From Tachypleus tridentatus (lineage: Eukaryota > Arthropoda > Merostomata > Xiphosura > Limulidae), in assembly GCF_004210375.1 (NCBI RefSeq), contig NC_134833.1:19771396-19835395 (forward strand): 64,000 nucleotides of DNA. Reading direction: 5' to 3'. The notes beneath the pieces were generated by a model that made no database searches, was not told the DNA's origin, and saw only the letters and a program-made list of their open reading frames with translations. The translations under genes were made by a program, and so were the position numbers. This document shows positions 12,116-23,954 of this stretch, piece by piece; within the stretch, counting starts at the first letter, position 1, and every line of letters begins with the position of its first letter.

Positions 12116-12999
12116 TGCAAAGGACAGAGATATTTTTATCTCTTCATTCAAACAGTTATTTTTTAAAGTAATTATCATATTTGTTATTTATATGGTTTAC
12201 TTTATGAGCTTAGAAGGCAATTTTATGTCATAGAACATTGTCTGGCAGCTTAAAAATAACACGTCACACGTTGTAACCTTTACTATTTTGATTGCTGTCC
12301 ACGAAGATTTATTATATTCAAAACGCATATATCTCCACATTGTGTGATATTGAGTTATTATTTTTTATCCTATTCATAAATAAGTTTAACTGGTATGCAC
12401 GTAATTGGTTAAACCTTTATAAAATTATTTTCCGTCCGTGGTTGCCCTAAGCACACCAATGTTATTAAACATTGGACATTTCTGGTAATTATTCAATCCC
12501 CGAAGTGTCTAGGTATTAGGTTTTATTTTTTATTTGTCTCTAAAAGAATAAGTGGTTGGTTGGGAGAAACGTTATATATTAAGAGAAAGAATATATACTT
12601 AAGAATATGAAGAAGTTACGAATGAAAGTAGCTTGTAGCGCCCTCTATCGGTATGACATGCAAGGGCTACCCAAACCACTCAGACGTTATTGAATGTTTA
12701 GGTTCTTTCGACATTAGTTATATTATCACTAACATCTATGAGACTGACAAACTCTTTGTATTCATTTGTGAAACAAAGTTTTTATTACAACGTATTTAAA
12801 GATCTAAGGTTTAATTCACAAACACTAACATTCTTAGGTATTATTTAAAAAAAACTGACGAAGTTAACGTATTAAGCTTTCGTCATATTTTTTTGTCTGT
12901 CTACAAACAAATATATAATGTAATAGTTACAGTGTCTTGGATTTTCAACATCCACAAATCACCATACAAATATATGTTTACTGCCGGGTCTAAAGTAAA
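12116..12999. other. Unique AT-rich sequence, no gene seen
   Basis: Nothing recognised except a CTCF-like motif at 12638-12651 (minus, CCGATAGAGGGCGC). Confidence 0.5.
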
Positions 13000-13213
13000 G
13001 GCCCTGACATAGCCAGGTGGTTTAGGCACTCGATTCGTTATCTGCGGGTTCGAATCCTCGATACACCCAACATCATTGCCATTTCAGCCATGGGACCGTT
13101 ATAATGTTTTGGTCAATCCCACTATTTGTTCTTAAAAGAGTAGCTCAGTAGTTGTCGTTGGGTAGTGTTAACTAGTTGCATTCCCTCCGGTCTACGTCTT
13201 CGCAATCTGGAAC
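13000..13213 (+). mobile_element. SINE family A (plus), 3' truncated
   Basis: Head GGCCCTGACATAGCCAGGTG, box B GGTTCGAATCC and central domain up to CCCTCCGGTCTACG. The tail is missing and the next SINE starts directly. Confidence 0.85.
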
Positions 13214-13487
13214 GGCCTGGCATGGCCAAGTGGTTAAAACACTCAACTCGTAATCTGAGAGTCGCGAGTTCGAATCCTCGTCACACCAAACATGATCGTC
13301 CTTTAAGCCGTGGGGACGTTATAATGTGTCGGTCAATCCCACTATTCATTGGTTAAAAAGTAGCTCAAGGGTTGGCGGTGGGTGGTGATGACTAGCTGCC
13401 TTCCCTCTAGTTCTTACACTGCTAAATTAGGGACGGCTAGCGCAGATAGCCCTCGAGTAGCTTTTCGCGAAATTCAAAAACAGAATA
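13214..13487 (+). mobile_element. SINE family A (plus)
   Basis: Full-length copy abutting a truncated one, GGCCTGGCATGGCCAAGTGG through GCGAAATTCAAAAACAG. Confidence 0.92.
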
Positions 13488-13527
13488 AAGCAAAGATTTT
13501 TTAATTCCAGTTGATAAACATTATCAA

Positions 13528-13665
13528 ATCAGGAACCTGTGTTAACAGATAACGTTATCCTGTGTTAAACATCGACGATTACTCAATAAACCTGTCAGAT
13601 ACTTACTAAAACGTCAACTAAACCTGTGTTAAACAGATACTTAATGAAACAGATAACGTTATCCC
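13528..13665 (-). repeat. Diverged ~38-bp repeat related to the 16345 array, opposite strand
   Basis: AAACCTGTGTTAAACAGATA and CTTACTAAAACGTCAAC are the reverse complement of the unit at 16345-16652. Two to three irregular copies. Confidence 0.75.
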
Positions 13666-13713
13666 ATCGACGTTATCAATAATTCCACAAACTAACTTAA
13701 ACTTTTAAAGCTA

Positions 13714-13830
13714 TCCTCCCAGTATCTCAGCTGTAAGTCTGAAGGCTTACAAAGCCGAAACACCGAGTTTCGATACCCGTGGTGGGCATAACACAGATAA
13801 CTCATTGCAAAGCTTCGAGCTTAACAGCAA
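13714..13830 (+). mobile_element. SINE family B (plus)
   Basis: TCCCAGTATCTCAGCTGTAA head, GAGTTTCGATACCCGTGGTG box-B region, GGCATAACACAGATAACTCA tail. Confidence 0.85.
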
Positions 13831-14154
13831 ATAACCTTTAATGTATTGTTTCTAAGGCAAAAATAAATAGTTTCGTCGACAGTTTTAAGATATCTATTCA
13901 AATTGTGATTCTATAATAGTATGTATAAATTTGCGACTGACTTTAGAGTTTGTCAAGGTATTAGTAAAGTCTGACATCATAGGTAATTTACAGTCCTTCT
14001 CGATTTCAGATACGCGACAGTTTATGGCGCTGTCAGAACATGGGGAGATCAAGTTAATCCTGTTATATGTTAGAGGAGATTGGTCCCAGCGATAGGTTCC
14101 TGTCGAATTTAATGTACGTCATCTGGAGTGCTGTTGGGAAGTTGCTAGATAAAT

Positions 14155-14430
14155 TTTGTTTGTTTTTGAATTTCGCACAAAGCTACTCGAGGGCTATCTG
14201 TGCTAGCCGTCCCTAATTTAGCAGTGTAAGACTAGAGGGAAGGCAGCTAGTCATCACCACCCACCGCCAACTGTTGGGCTACTCTTTTACCAACGAATAG
14301 TGAGATTAACCGTCACATTATAATGCCCCCACGGCTGAAAGGGCGAGCATGTTTGGCGCGACGGGGATGCGAACCCGCGACCCTCAGATTATGAGTCGCA
14401 CGCCTTAACGCGCTTGGCCATGCCGGGCCA
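14155..14430 (-). mobile_element. SINE family A2 (minus) with 12-bp target duplication
   Basis: Full length, TTTGTTTGTTTTTGAATTTC to CATGCCGGGCC. Subfamily A2 by GGGATGCGAACCC and GAGTCGCACGCC. TGCTAGATAAAT flanks both ends (14143-14154, 14431-14442). Confidence 0.95.
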
Positions 14431-14442
14431 TGCTAGATAAAT

Positions 14443-15794
14443 GTAGAGAGTAGCAGCCTAAATCATTTACAATGAACATAATTCACAGCGATCAAAGAAA
14501 ATTGAAATAAAAAAAAATCTCCAGATTTGTTCAGAATTTAAAAGAAAACGTGTAGAACACATTCAATAAAATTCGTATGGCTTATGTATGGGCAGAATAC
14601 CAAGTTTGCCAAGGAACTGTTTATTACATTTACCTCGGTTATTTTGAATTTCATCATTAAGATATTTACTATTTATTACATAGTTTTGGTATCTCTTTAA
14701 TTTTTTTTTAAAATATCAAAACTCTTTTTTTTGGCTGTTCGTCACACAACTCGACTCTACATGAACAGCTGTCTCAGCCACTTTTCTCAGACGTTAGGCT
14801 AATCTTTTATTACACTATCGAAGCCGTTTTATGGAACTACATGAGTCTCTCCAGGCATCATTAGAGAGGATTATACAAGTTCTTAACATACTGGTGTCAC
14901 GCTTTCCTAAGGACGGTGATAGTGCCTGAAGTAAAGAATAGTTCCTATGTGTCTTGTAAATTATCTTCCATTATTTTTTAACCATAGTTTCATTAACTGT
15001 ATTGGGTTAAACATACACATATATAATATATTTATTGTTTGTACTATTAGGATTATTTAGCGTTATTAGTTTAATACGTGGAGTTACATTTAACTTAAAC
15101 AACTGAGACATGAGTAATTTTACGACATAACTTTATTTTCATTATTTGTATTTTTAACTTTAAATACATCGTGTAAATTAATTAGCTTCAAATATCTTTA
15201 GCTCTGTCTGACCGATGCTTTTAATTATCACTCAATCTTTCGTCAGTTTTCGTGATATTCGGTCATTACTGATTGTCTCATAGTAGTTTATCACTTGCTT
15301 TGAATCAGTTCACTTAAACATAAACATTTTTTTTTTTTTCTCATGGGCATGTGAGACACTACGGACGTTCATAATAATAAACTAGTAAACACAAATCATG
15401 ACAGTATTTGAGTTATTTGCTTAACTATATATTCTAAATTCGTCATAATAAGTAACTGTAAGGAAAGCTGTGGTAATTCATACCAACCTGTGTGAAAACA
15501 AATATCAAATGATTTATGGAAAAATTGCTAAGTATTACAAATAACTGATTCTTTTTGGTAAGCCTATTGCATCAGTGCAGATTCCAGTTAAAGCTTTTTT
15601 TTTTAAATGCAAACTGCTTTAAGAATAAAATCAAATCCTATAAGTTTTCCATTATACAAAACTTCAGAAGTAGTGATTTCAGTCATAAAAGTTATCTTTA
15701 TTAATTATTTTATTATATTAGTGTCTTAGGGACCTAATAATTTTAGAACATTTGATACGATTTTCGGATTGAATGCAAGTTAAACAGAGAGTTA
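14443..15794. other. Unique AT-rich sequence, no gene seen
   Basis: No repeat family, exon chain or RNA gene recognised across about 1.35 kb. Confidence 0.55.
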
Positions 15795-16343
15795 GGCCTG
15801 GCACGGTCAGGTGGTTAGGGCGCTCGACTCGTGATATTAAAGATCGCGAGTTCAAATTCCTGTCACTCCAGACATGCTCGCCCTTTGAGTTGCGGGGCGT
15901 TATAATATGATGGTTAATCCCACTATTCGTTGGTAAAAGAGTAGTCCAAGAATTGTCGATGGGTGGCGATAACTAGTTACCTTCCCTCTAGTCTTACACT
16001 ATATTAGGGTCTGCTAGTGGGTTGAGGCGTTCGACTCGTAATCTGAGGGTCGCGGGTTCGAATCCCCGTCACACCAAACATGCTCACTCTTTCAGCCGTG
16101 GGAGCATTATACAAACGGTCAATCTCACGATTCGTTGATAAGAGTTGCCCAAGGGTTTGCGGTGGGTGGTAATGACTAGTTGCCTTCTCTCTAGTTTTAT
16201 ACTGCTAAATTAGGGACGGCTAGTGCAGATAGCCTCCGAGTAGCTTTGCGCGAAATTAGAAAAAAAAACAAACAGGGCATGCTAGCAGAGTTAGCCCTCT
16301 TGTATCTTTGCGTAAAATTCCATAACAAACAAACAACAAACAG
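15795..16343 (+). mobile_element. Composite of SINE family A copies (plus)
   Basis: A first copy (15795-16012) lacks its tail. A second (16013-16277) lacks the first bases of its head and starts at CTAGTGGGTTGAGGCG. An extra A-type tail (16278-16343: GCTAGCAGAGTTAGCCCTC ... AACAAACAAACAAC) follows. Nested insertion or unequal recombination. Confidence 0.85.
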
Positions 16344-16344
16344 A

Positions 16345-16652
16345 GAGTCAGTTGAAGTTTCAGTAAGTGTCTGTATAACACAGGTTTAGTTGAAGTTTCA
16401 GTAAGTGTCTGTTTAACACAGGTTAGGTTGAAGTTTCAGTAAGTGTCTGTTTAACACAGGTTTAGTTGAAGTTTCAGTAAGTATCTGTTTAACACAGGTT
16501 AGGTTGAAGTTTTAGTAAGTATCTGTTTAACATAGGTTTAGTTGAAGTTTTAGTAAGTATCTCTTTAACGTAGGTTTAGTTGAAGTTTCATAAGTATTTG
16601 TTTAACGTAGGTTTAGTTGAAGTTTCATAAGTATTTGTTTAACGTAGGTTTA
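16345..16652 (+). repeat. 37-38 bp minisatellite, about 8 copies
   Basis: Unit AGTTGAAGTTTCAGTAAGTG plus TCTGTTTAACACAGGTTT. Its left edge joins a SINE tail. The sequence matches 13528-13665 inverted. Confidence 0.94.
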
Positions 16653-17051
16653 TGGTAAAAATAAACTCTTTATCTCTCACTATATAGAACACTTTAAACT
16701 TGGGGCTGCGTGAAATGTTATATTATTTTCAATTACCTTATTAACTACTGCTGCATACTTGAACCTAAAGAACAGCACTTAGCCAATTAACTATTATTTT
16801 TTAAGGCTCGTATAAAGGTCGTTTCTGAAAGACGTCGTCGTATCGGGGAACTCAACCTTTAACGAGGATTATTTTCTCAAATATGAACGTACGGTTGATT
16901 AACTGCTATTAATAATGGCTGAGGGACTCTCTTCTGTAGCATCGAATACCTGTTTCAGTTTATGGAGCGTAATAAATATTATTTTATTCGTATATCAGTG
17001 TGAGTGACCAGGTACGGTTTTACGCCAAAATGCAAATTATGATTTATACTA

Positions 17052-17435
17052 TCTTTAAAAGACACATTATAACGTACTTCATCAGACCTTGTTGTACAAT
17101 AATAGCCTCAACCTGTAGAATACACATGATAACGTACTTTATCAAACCCGACTATACAATAATAGCCTCAACCTATAGAAAACACATAATAACGTACTTT
17201 ATCAAACCCGACTATACAATAATAATAGCCTCGATATATAGAAGACACATAATAACGTACTTTATCAAACCCGACTATACAATAATAATAGCTTCGATTT
17301 ATAGAAGACACATAATAACGTACTTTATCAAACCCGACTATACAATAATAGCCTCGATTTATAGAAAACACATATTAACGTAATTTATCAAACCCGACTA
17401 TACAATAATAGCCTCAACCTACAGAAGCCACATTG
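17052..17435. repeat. 60-bp minisatellite, about 6 copies
   Basis: Unit ACACATAATAACGTACTTTA, TCAAACCCGACTATACAATA, ATAGCCTCAACCTATAGAA. Some copies carry an extra ATA. Open frames here come from the period. Confidence 0.95.
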
Positions 17436-17479
17436 ACTGTAGTGCAGAAAAGATAAAGAGTATTTCAAACCTAGAACAT

Positions 17480-17607
17480 TGTTGTTGTTGTTGTTGTTTT
17501 GAATTAAGCACAAAACTGCACAATGGAATATCTATGCTGTGCCCACTATGGGTATCGAAACCCGGTTGTAAGTCTGCAGACATACCGCTGAGCTACTAGT
17601 GGGCACC
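17480..17607 (-). mobile_element. SINE family B (minus)
   Basis: Preceded by (GTT)n. GAATTAAGCACAAAACTGC, GTATCGAAACCCGG, AGACATACCGCTGAGCTACT. Confidence 0.9.
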
Positions 17608-18124
17608 TAGAAGAGACAAGACAAGGTATTTCACCAAACTCTTACACATCAATAGTTCAAACCTAAACAACTCGTAACTATGTACTTCATCAAATTTCCC
17701 AAAGCTCCAGTAGTCCATCTTAAATGATATGTGGCCCATATTTCACAATTAATTCACATCTGGAATACATATGATAACTTACAACGTGAAATCTTTACTT
17801 ACAAACAGTCAAAGAGTTACGGACCGTACTTCCTGGAGCTGGAATATTTTCTTAATGTATAATAATCTTACGGATTAACCGTTTCGCTTTGCTACGTGGA
17901 GACAGTAAATTTAAGGCAGTTTAAGATAAAGCTTAATAAATATACGAACGTTAAGAAGTGACTTTACAATATTTTAAAATTTCATTTATTTATTAATAAA
18001 TTTATTTCAGTTCAGAGAATGGAACAATCGAAATGGACCAATGGATTCCGGGTTGTTCCAAAACATTATGCTACGTTAAGAAATTGTCGATAATTTAAAC
18101 AACTGATAAAGAAAGACATAAAGA

Positions 18125-18606
18125 AAGACGTAGCTGAGACAGTTTTAAACTATGACAGTATCGTCTGTGTTAAAGACATAGCTGAGACAGTTTTAAACTG
18201 TGAGAGTATCGTCTGTGTTAAAGACATAGCTGAGACAGTTTTAAACTGTGAGAGTATCGTCTGTGTTAAAGACATAGCTGAAACAGTTTTAAACTGTGAG
18301 AGTATCGTCTGTGTTAAAGACATAGCTGAGACAGTTTTAAACTGTGAGAGTATCGTCTGTGTTAAAGACATAGCTGAGACAGTTTTAAACTGTGAGAGTA
18401 TCGTCTGTGTTAAAGACGTAGCTGAGACAGTTTTAAACTGTTGCAGTATCGTCTGTGTTAAAGACATAGCTGAGACAGTTTTAAACTGTGACAGTATCGT
18501 CTGTGTTAAAGACGTAGCTGAGACAGTTTTAAACTGTGACAGTATCGTCTGTGTTAAAGACATAGCTGAGACAGTTTTAAACTGTGACAGTATCGTCTGT
18601 GTTAAT
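18125..18606. repeat. 48-bp minisatellite with internal dyad, 10 copies
   Basis: Unit ACATAGCTGAGACAGTTTTA, AACTGTGAGAGTATCGTCTG, TGTTAAAG. Each unit holds ACAGTTT-T-AAACTGT, a perfect inverted repeat around one base. Copies are highly similar, so expansion is recent. The minus frame reading SLTQTILSQFKTVSAM repeats is a period artefact. Confidence 0.97.
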
Positions 18607-19157
18607 GACAGAAAAGGTTACAATTTAGAATATTATATTTCTGGATTATGCAAGCAAAACCTTGGTGTTCTATCTAGTGTTTAATCTCAAGCCATGCGTC
18701 TACTTAGTACCACAAACATACATAATGTATATTATTTACATTCCAAATGATCGTTAAAAGCCCACCAATCATTTCACGCTTTACATACCAGAGTCCTTGT
18801 GGCATTTATAGACTTTGGTCCTTCATAAATCGGATACTGGAGCCAAAGACTTTGAAAAAGTATGAAGATTTTATTTTATCATGTGCTTAAATATAATATA
18901 ATATTTTAGGCTTTATTTCTGTGGTCTTTGAATAACGTAACAGTGTATTGAAATGTCGAGTTTCTTTACTACTTTACTAAGAAGTCCGACCTCGTATAAA
19001 ATTATCAGATGATACTCTGAAATTTTATCCGGCTTAGTTACAATATTGAATACGCAAAAAATAGTTAACAGGACATTAACTTGAAGACGTTTCATTAAAA
19101 AAGAAAGGAGTCCAAAGTAACTTTACGTCTATTATGAAACCTTTATATTTTAAAATC
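18607..19157. other. Unique sequence, no gene seen
   Basis: No repeat or exon signal supported. Confidence 0.5.
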
Positions 19158-19272
19158 GTCCCCCGCTAGTACAGCGGTATGTCCTCGGATTTACAACGCT
19201 AAAATCAGGCGTTCGATTCCTGTCGGTGACCTGAGCAGATAGCCTGACGTGGCTTTGCTATAAGAAAACACG
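19158..19272 (+). mobile_element. SINE family C (plus)
   Basis: GTCCCCCGCTAGTACAGCGG head, CGGATTTACAACGCTAAAAT, GCGTTCGATTCCTGTCGGTG, tail GTGGCTTTGCTATAAGAAAA. Confidence 0.92.
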
Positions 19273-19466
19273 CTATTACAAAATCGTATGTGCCTATGTT
19301 ATAATATTCAAAGATGAAAACAATAGCAAGGCTATTTTGATGACCTTTTATTGGGCTATTATGTGCGGAATATTTCGGGTTATTTTGGCGATCTTTGTAA
19401 TAATTGATGCTCATTATATTTATATATTTGTTAACCTTCTAATACAAGAATTTATTTCTCCTATTG

Positions 19467-19724
19467 TTTGTTTTTTTTTAATTTCGCGCAAAGCTACTCC
19501 AGGACTATTTGCGTTATCCGTCCCTGATTTAGCAAGACTAGAGGGAAGTTCGTCATCACCACCAATTCTTGTGCTACTCTTTTACCAACGAAGAGTGGGG
19601 CTGACCGTCACATTATAACGACCCCACGGCTGAAAGGACGAGCATGTTTGGTGCGACGGGGATTCGAACCCGCCACTCTCAGATTACGAGTCGAACGCCT
19701 TAACTCACCTGACTATGCCGGGCC
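19467..19724 (-). mobile_element. SINE family A (minus)
   Basis: GTTTGTTTTTTTTTAATTTC tail through ACTATGCCGGGCC. Box B (GGATTCGAACCC) intact. Several small internal deletions. Confidence 0.93.
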
Positions 19725-19901
19725 TTCTGCGCTAGTTGTCCCTAATTAAGCAGTTTAAACCAGAGAAAAGGCAGCTAGTTACCACAACCCAGAGCCAACT
19801 GTTGTCCGTCACATTATAACGCTCCCATGGCTGAAGGGCGAGCATGTTAGGTGCAACGGGGATTGGACTCCAGTGCCTTAACCACCTGGCCATACCGGGC
19901 C
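19725..19901 (-). mobile_element. SINE family A (minus), lacking its tail
   Basis: Begins at CTGCGCTAGTTGTCCCTAAT directly against the head of the preceding copy and ends CATACCGGGCC. Internally shortened. Confidence 0.85.
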
Positions 19902-20366
19902 TAAATATGTTTGTAAAACAGTTGAGTTGTATATACAATGAAAGCCCAACAATTCTTTGTATCTCCATCGTATCCTTGGGCTTGAGATATAAATGCTTTA
20001 GCAACACCTATAACACGAAGTTCTGATACAGTTTTCATGAAATACGTATATTTACGTATGTAATGTAGACAAACGAGTGAAAAATACTTGTATTTTAATC
20101 TACCGAAGTGCCACAAGTATTCAAATCAGATATATTATTTGTATTTTCAATCTATTATATTGAACAAAAAATTGCATGTTTATGTGTAATCAGATAATTT
20201 GGATTCGTTTGTTTACGAACAATAAAATCAGGGGGACCCAACCCCATTTATTCAAGCCTACGTGGTTACTGCTGTAAAAATAATTTTCTTCCTCAGAAAT
20301 GTATACCAGTTGCATATTTGTTACAGTTGTTTTAAAGCTCAAAGGCCTTTTGTTTCAGTTACTCGA

Positions 20367-20644
20367 GAGGCCCGGCAAGGCCAAGCGTGTTAAAGGCGTG
20401 CGACTCGTAACCTGAGGGTCGCGAGTTCGCATCCCCGTCGCACCAAACATGCTTGCCCTTTCAGCCGTGGGGGCGTTATAATGTGACGGTCAATCCCACT
20501 ATTCGTTGGTAAAAGAGTAGCCCAAGAGTTGGCGGTGGGTGGTGATGACTAGCTGCCTTTCCTCTAGTCTTACACTGCTACATTAGGGACGGCTAGCACA
20601 GATAGCCCTCGAGTAGCTTTGTGCGAATTTTAAAAACAAACAAA
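20367..20644 (+). mobile_element. SINE family A2 (plus) with 11-bp target duplication
   Basis: GGCCCGGCAAGGCCAAGCGT to AAAAACAAACAAA. A2 marks GGCGTGCGACTCG and GTTCGCATCC. CAGTTACTCGA at 20356-20366 and 20645-20655. Confidence 0.96.
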
Positions 20645-20888
20645 CAGTTACTCGAAATTAATCACCAATGACAACTTCAAAAACGGTAAAATTTACCATG
20701 CCAAACTCAACAAATGTGAAGGATCAGAAAGTCTTCCAGTAAACCTGAACATATTTCAGAGAACGTTGTATAAACTGCTCTTGTTACCACGCCACCTGCA
20801 GTCACGCACATTTATCACTCAAGTTGTAATAAAGGGGGTAGGCGTTTAACATATCGGCAACTCTAAAAGAAACTTCTCGAATACATAG

Positions 20889-21164
20889 GACCCGGTATGG
20901 CCAAGTGTGTTGAGGCGTTCGACTCGTAATCCGAGGGTCGCGCGTTCGAATTCCGGTTGCACCAAACATGCTCGCTCTTTCAGTCGTGGGGGGGGGTTAT
21001 AATTTTACTTTCAATCCCACTATTCGTTGGTAAAAGAGTAGCCCAAGAGTTAGCGGTGGGTGGTGATGACTAGCTGCCTTCCCTCTAGTCTTACACTGCT
21101 AAATTAGGGACGGCTAGCACAGATAGCCCTTGTAGCTTTGTGCGAAATTCAAAAAACAAACAAA
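20889..21164 (+). mobile_element. SINE family A (plus)
   Basis: ACCCGGTATGGCCAAGTGTG to AAAAAACAAACAAA. Flanks CGAATACATA and CGAATATATA look like a target duplication with one change. Confidence 0.94.
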
Positions 21165-21530
21165 CGAATATATAAATTTCCGAGGACACCCAGGATGTAT
21201 TAACATCAATTGTTTTTAACATTTCTGAAAAAGAAACTTATGTTTTGAAAGCGTTGTTAGCTTCACTGTCTACAAGAATATTGAAATTTCAGGAAAATAT
21301 ACAACAACAAAGTTCTCAAATTATTGAGATTTTAAATATGTGTAATATAAATATATATATATATATATTTAGCGTGAGCGTGCGTTTAAAAATATAGAAC
21401 TGATTCAATACAAATGACCAGTAAAGGAAAATAAAAGAATATAAATTTCATAGAGTCATATGACCCACATGCTATTTACTTCGATATTTATATGATACTG
21501 AGAGAGAATATGAAGGTAATAAGACGACTT

Positions 21531-21804
21531 GTTTGTTTGTTTTGAATTTCGCGCAAAGCTGCACGAGAGCTGTCTGCGTTAGCCGTCCCTAATTTAGCAG
21601 TGTAAGACTAGAGAGAATGCAACTAGTCGCAACCACCCACCGCCAACTCATGCGCTATTCTTTTACCAACGAATAGTGGGATTGACCTACCCTTATAACG
21701 CCCTCACAACTGGAAGGACGAGCATGTTTGATGCGACGGGTATTCGAACCCACGACCCTCAGATTACGAGTCTAGTGCCTTAACCCCCATGTCCATGTGG
21801 GGTC
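21531..21804 (-). mobile_element. SINE family A (minus)
   Basis: GTTTGTTTGTTTTGAATTTC to CCATGTCCATGTGGGGTC. Box B GTATTCGAACCC; head partly decayed. Confidence 0.92.
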
Positions 21805-22601
21805 GAGCTACTGAGTAAAATGAGTGCTGGGAAACATTGTTCTGTGCGTGCGTGTGTTTTACTCTAAATATCTGTAACTTGTATTTTATCCCATTATCTC
21901 GGCCGTACACTGTCTGTGAACTATTTGTCGGGAAAGAAATGTATTATATATACAGATATATCATAAAAATGATTTAGTGAAACGCAGTAGTTTCGTTTCA
22001 GTAGCTTTTATTCTTTTTATTAAAGAACTTTCACTTCACAATTAAACTTATTCACACAATCATTAAACATATGGAAGCAGCAATCACCAAAACCATAAGA
22101 ATAGGTACTGCTCACTGAGTAAGTAAGTAGCTTGCTAACCCTTGTTTACTAATTTAAATACGAATATAACGGGGTTTTGCAAACAAAACATTTTACAGGT
22201 GCCACTTTATTTGATTTACACTTGACTCAACACTTGACTCAAAGTGAGTAACACAGGAGTAACATATCGTAATAAAAGCTAATTGTTAGGACTTAACACA
22301 GTTATCTGCACTTAGATGTTTTTAATCACTGAAATGAAGGGCTAGAGAGAAGACCAGATGAAAACATCATTCATGGTTAACTCTTTGGCTCCACTTGTAT
22401 GAAAAAAAAAAAAAAAATAGAGGGATTTCACTGTCACTCTTATGAGACATCCACAGCCCTTAAGTGCCGGAGCCAGTTTGGCGGCAACGGCACGCTAAAG
22501 AATAATGATGTAATTCATTGCCTGTACACTCTAATACTAGGCCTAAGAAAATTTATAGGCTCTACGTTCGTATAACATAAGATGATTCCTCTGATCATTC
22601 G
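21805..22601. other. Unique sequence, no gene seen
   Basis: Contains a poly-A run near 22400 and a TTGACTCAACACTTGACTC duplication. Otherwise nothing recognised. Confidence 0.5.
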
Positions 22602-22727
22602 TGCCCCACAGTGACACAGCGGTATGTCTGCGGGCTCATGCCGCTAGAAACCGGGTTTCGATACTCATGGTGGGCAGAGAACAAATAGCCTATTTGTGTA
22701 GCTTTGTGCTCAGTTCTAAACGAATAG
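22602..22727 (+). mobile_element. SINE family B (plus)
   Basis: GCCCCACAGTGACACAGCGG head, ACCGGGTTTCGATACTCATG, tail TTTGTGTAGCTTTGTGCTC. Confidence 0.93.
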
Positions 22728-22924
22728 TTAGTTTGTTATGTTTATTTTTGGCATTAATTTAAAGAAAGTCCGAAGTTGGAATATTATGTAGATAAAAGCG
22801 ATAAAAAAGTTAAATAGATAAAAAAACAACAAATTCCTAACTCAGATCGTGAATTAAAAACTTAATTTTCTTTTACATTAACGGGAAGTTTCATCTTGGT
22901 TTGTGAAACACACAGCTGGAAGGA

Positions 22925-23520
22925 AAAACGTGTTTCTGTGTTGCAAATAATCCTTAAAAACGTCTTTCTGTGTTACAAATAATCCTTAAAATACGTGTTT
23001 CTGTGTTACAAATAATCCTTAAAAAACATGTTTCTGTGTTACAAATAATCCTTAAAATACGTCTTTTTGTGTTACAAATAATCCTTAAAAAACGTGTTTC
23101 TGCGTTACAAATAATCCTTAAAAAACGTGTTTCTGTGTTACAAATAATCATTAAAATACGTGTTTCTGTGTTACAAATAATCTTGAAAATACGTGTTTTT
23201 GTGTTACAAATAATCTTTAAAATACGTGTTTCTGCGTTGCAAATAATCCTTAAAAAACGTGTTTCTGTGTTACATATAATCCTTAAAATACGTGTTTCTG
23301 TGTTACAAATAATCTTGAAAATACGTGTTTTTGTGTTACAAATAATCTTTAAAATACGTGTTTCTGCGTTGCAAATAATCCTTAAAAAACGTGTTTCTGT
23401 GTTACAAATAATCCTTAAAATACGTCTTTCTGTGTTACAAATAATCTTTAAAATACGTGTTTCTGTGTTACAAATAATCCTTAAGATCGTGTTTCTGTGT
23501 TAGAAATAATCCTTAAAAAA
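22925..23520. repeat. 33-bp minisatellite, about 18 copies, with a higher-order block
   Basis: Unit TGTTTCTGTGTTACAAATAA plus TCCTTAAAATACG. A four-unit, 132-bp block defined by CTTGAAAATACGTGTTTTTG, CTTTAAAATACG and TGCGTTGC occurs twice back to back (about 23157-23288, 23289-23420). The open frame is a period artefact. Confidence 0.96.
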
Positions 23521-23852
23521 CAAATACATGAAATTCAAGTATTAGAAGTGACGTTTTAATTACATGAACGTCTACGTATATCCTTCTTTCTTGTTTTTTG
23601 TTGTTGTTGTTTCTCTTCACTTATCTGCCGTGAAAGACAAATATATTACCAGTTTTGTCTTTGAGAAGTGAATGTTTGTCTGCTATTATAAGGTTATTTT
23701 CTATCTTTCATTTTCTTATATCAAGGTTCCTTATCATTATATGAACAATAGGCGAAAGAGTCAATCATGACAGAACTAATATAATGATTTTGATTCATCT
23801 ACTTTCAATAGAAACAAAACCTGTAATTGCAACGAGGTGGGGTGAGGTGCAT

Positions 23853-23954
23853 GGGGAAGAACACCTATTAAAGATCCAATACTATTATATCAACCTTAGG
23901 AGCGGGGAAGAACACCTATTAAAGATCCAATACTATTATATCAACCTTAGGAGC
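23853..23954. repeat. 51-bp tandem duplication, 2 identical copies
   Basis: Unit from GGGGAAGAACACCTATTAAA to CAACCTTAGGAGC, repeated once without change. Confidence 0.97.

Noticed and set aside
18150..18563. 137-codon frame of 16-residue repeats
   Set aside because: Artefact of the 48-bp period; no start context, splice signals or domain.
22954..23503. 177-codon hydrophobic repeat frame
   Set aside because: Artefact of the 33-bp minisatellite.
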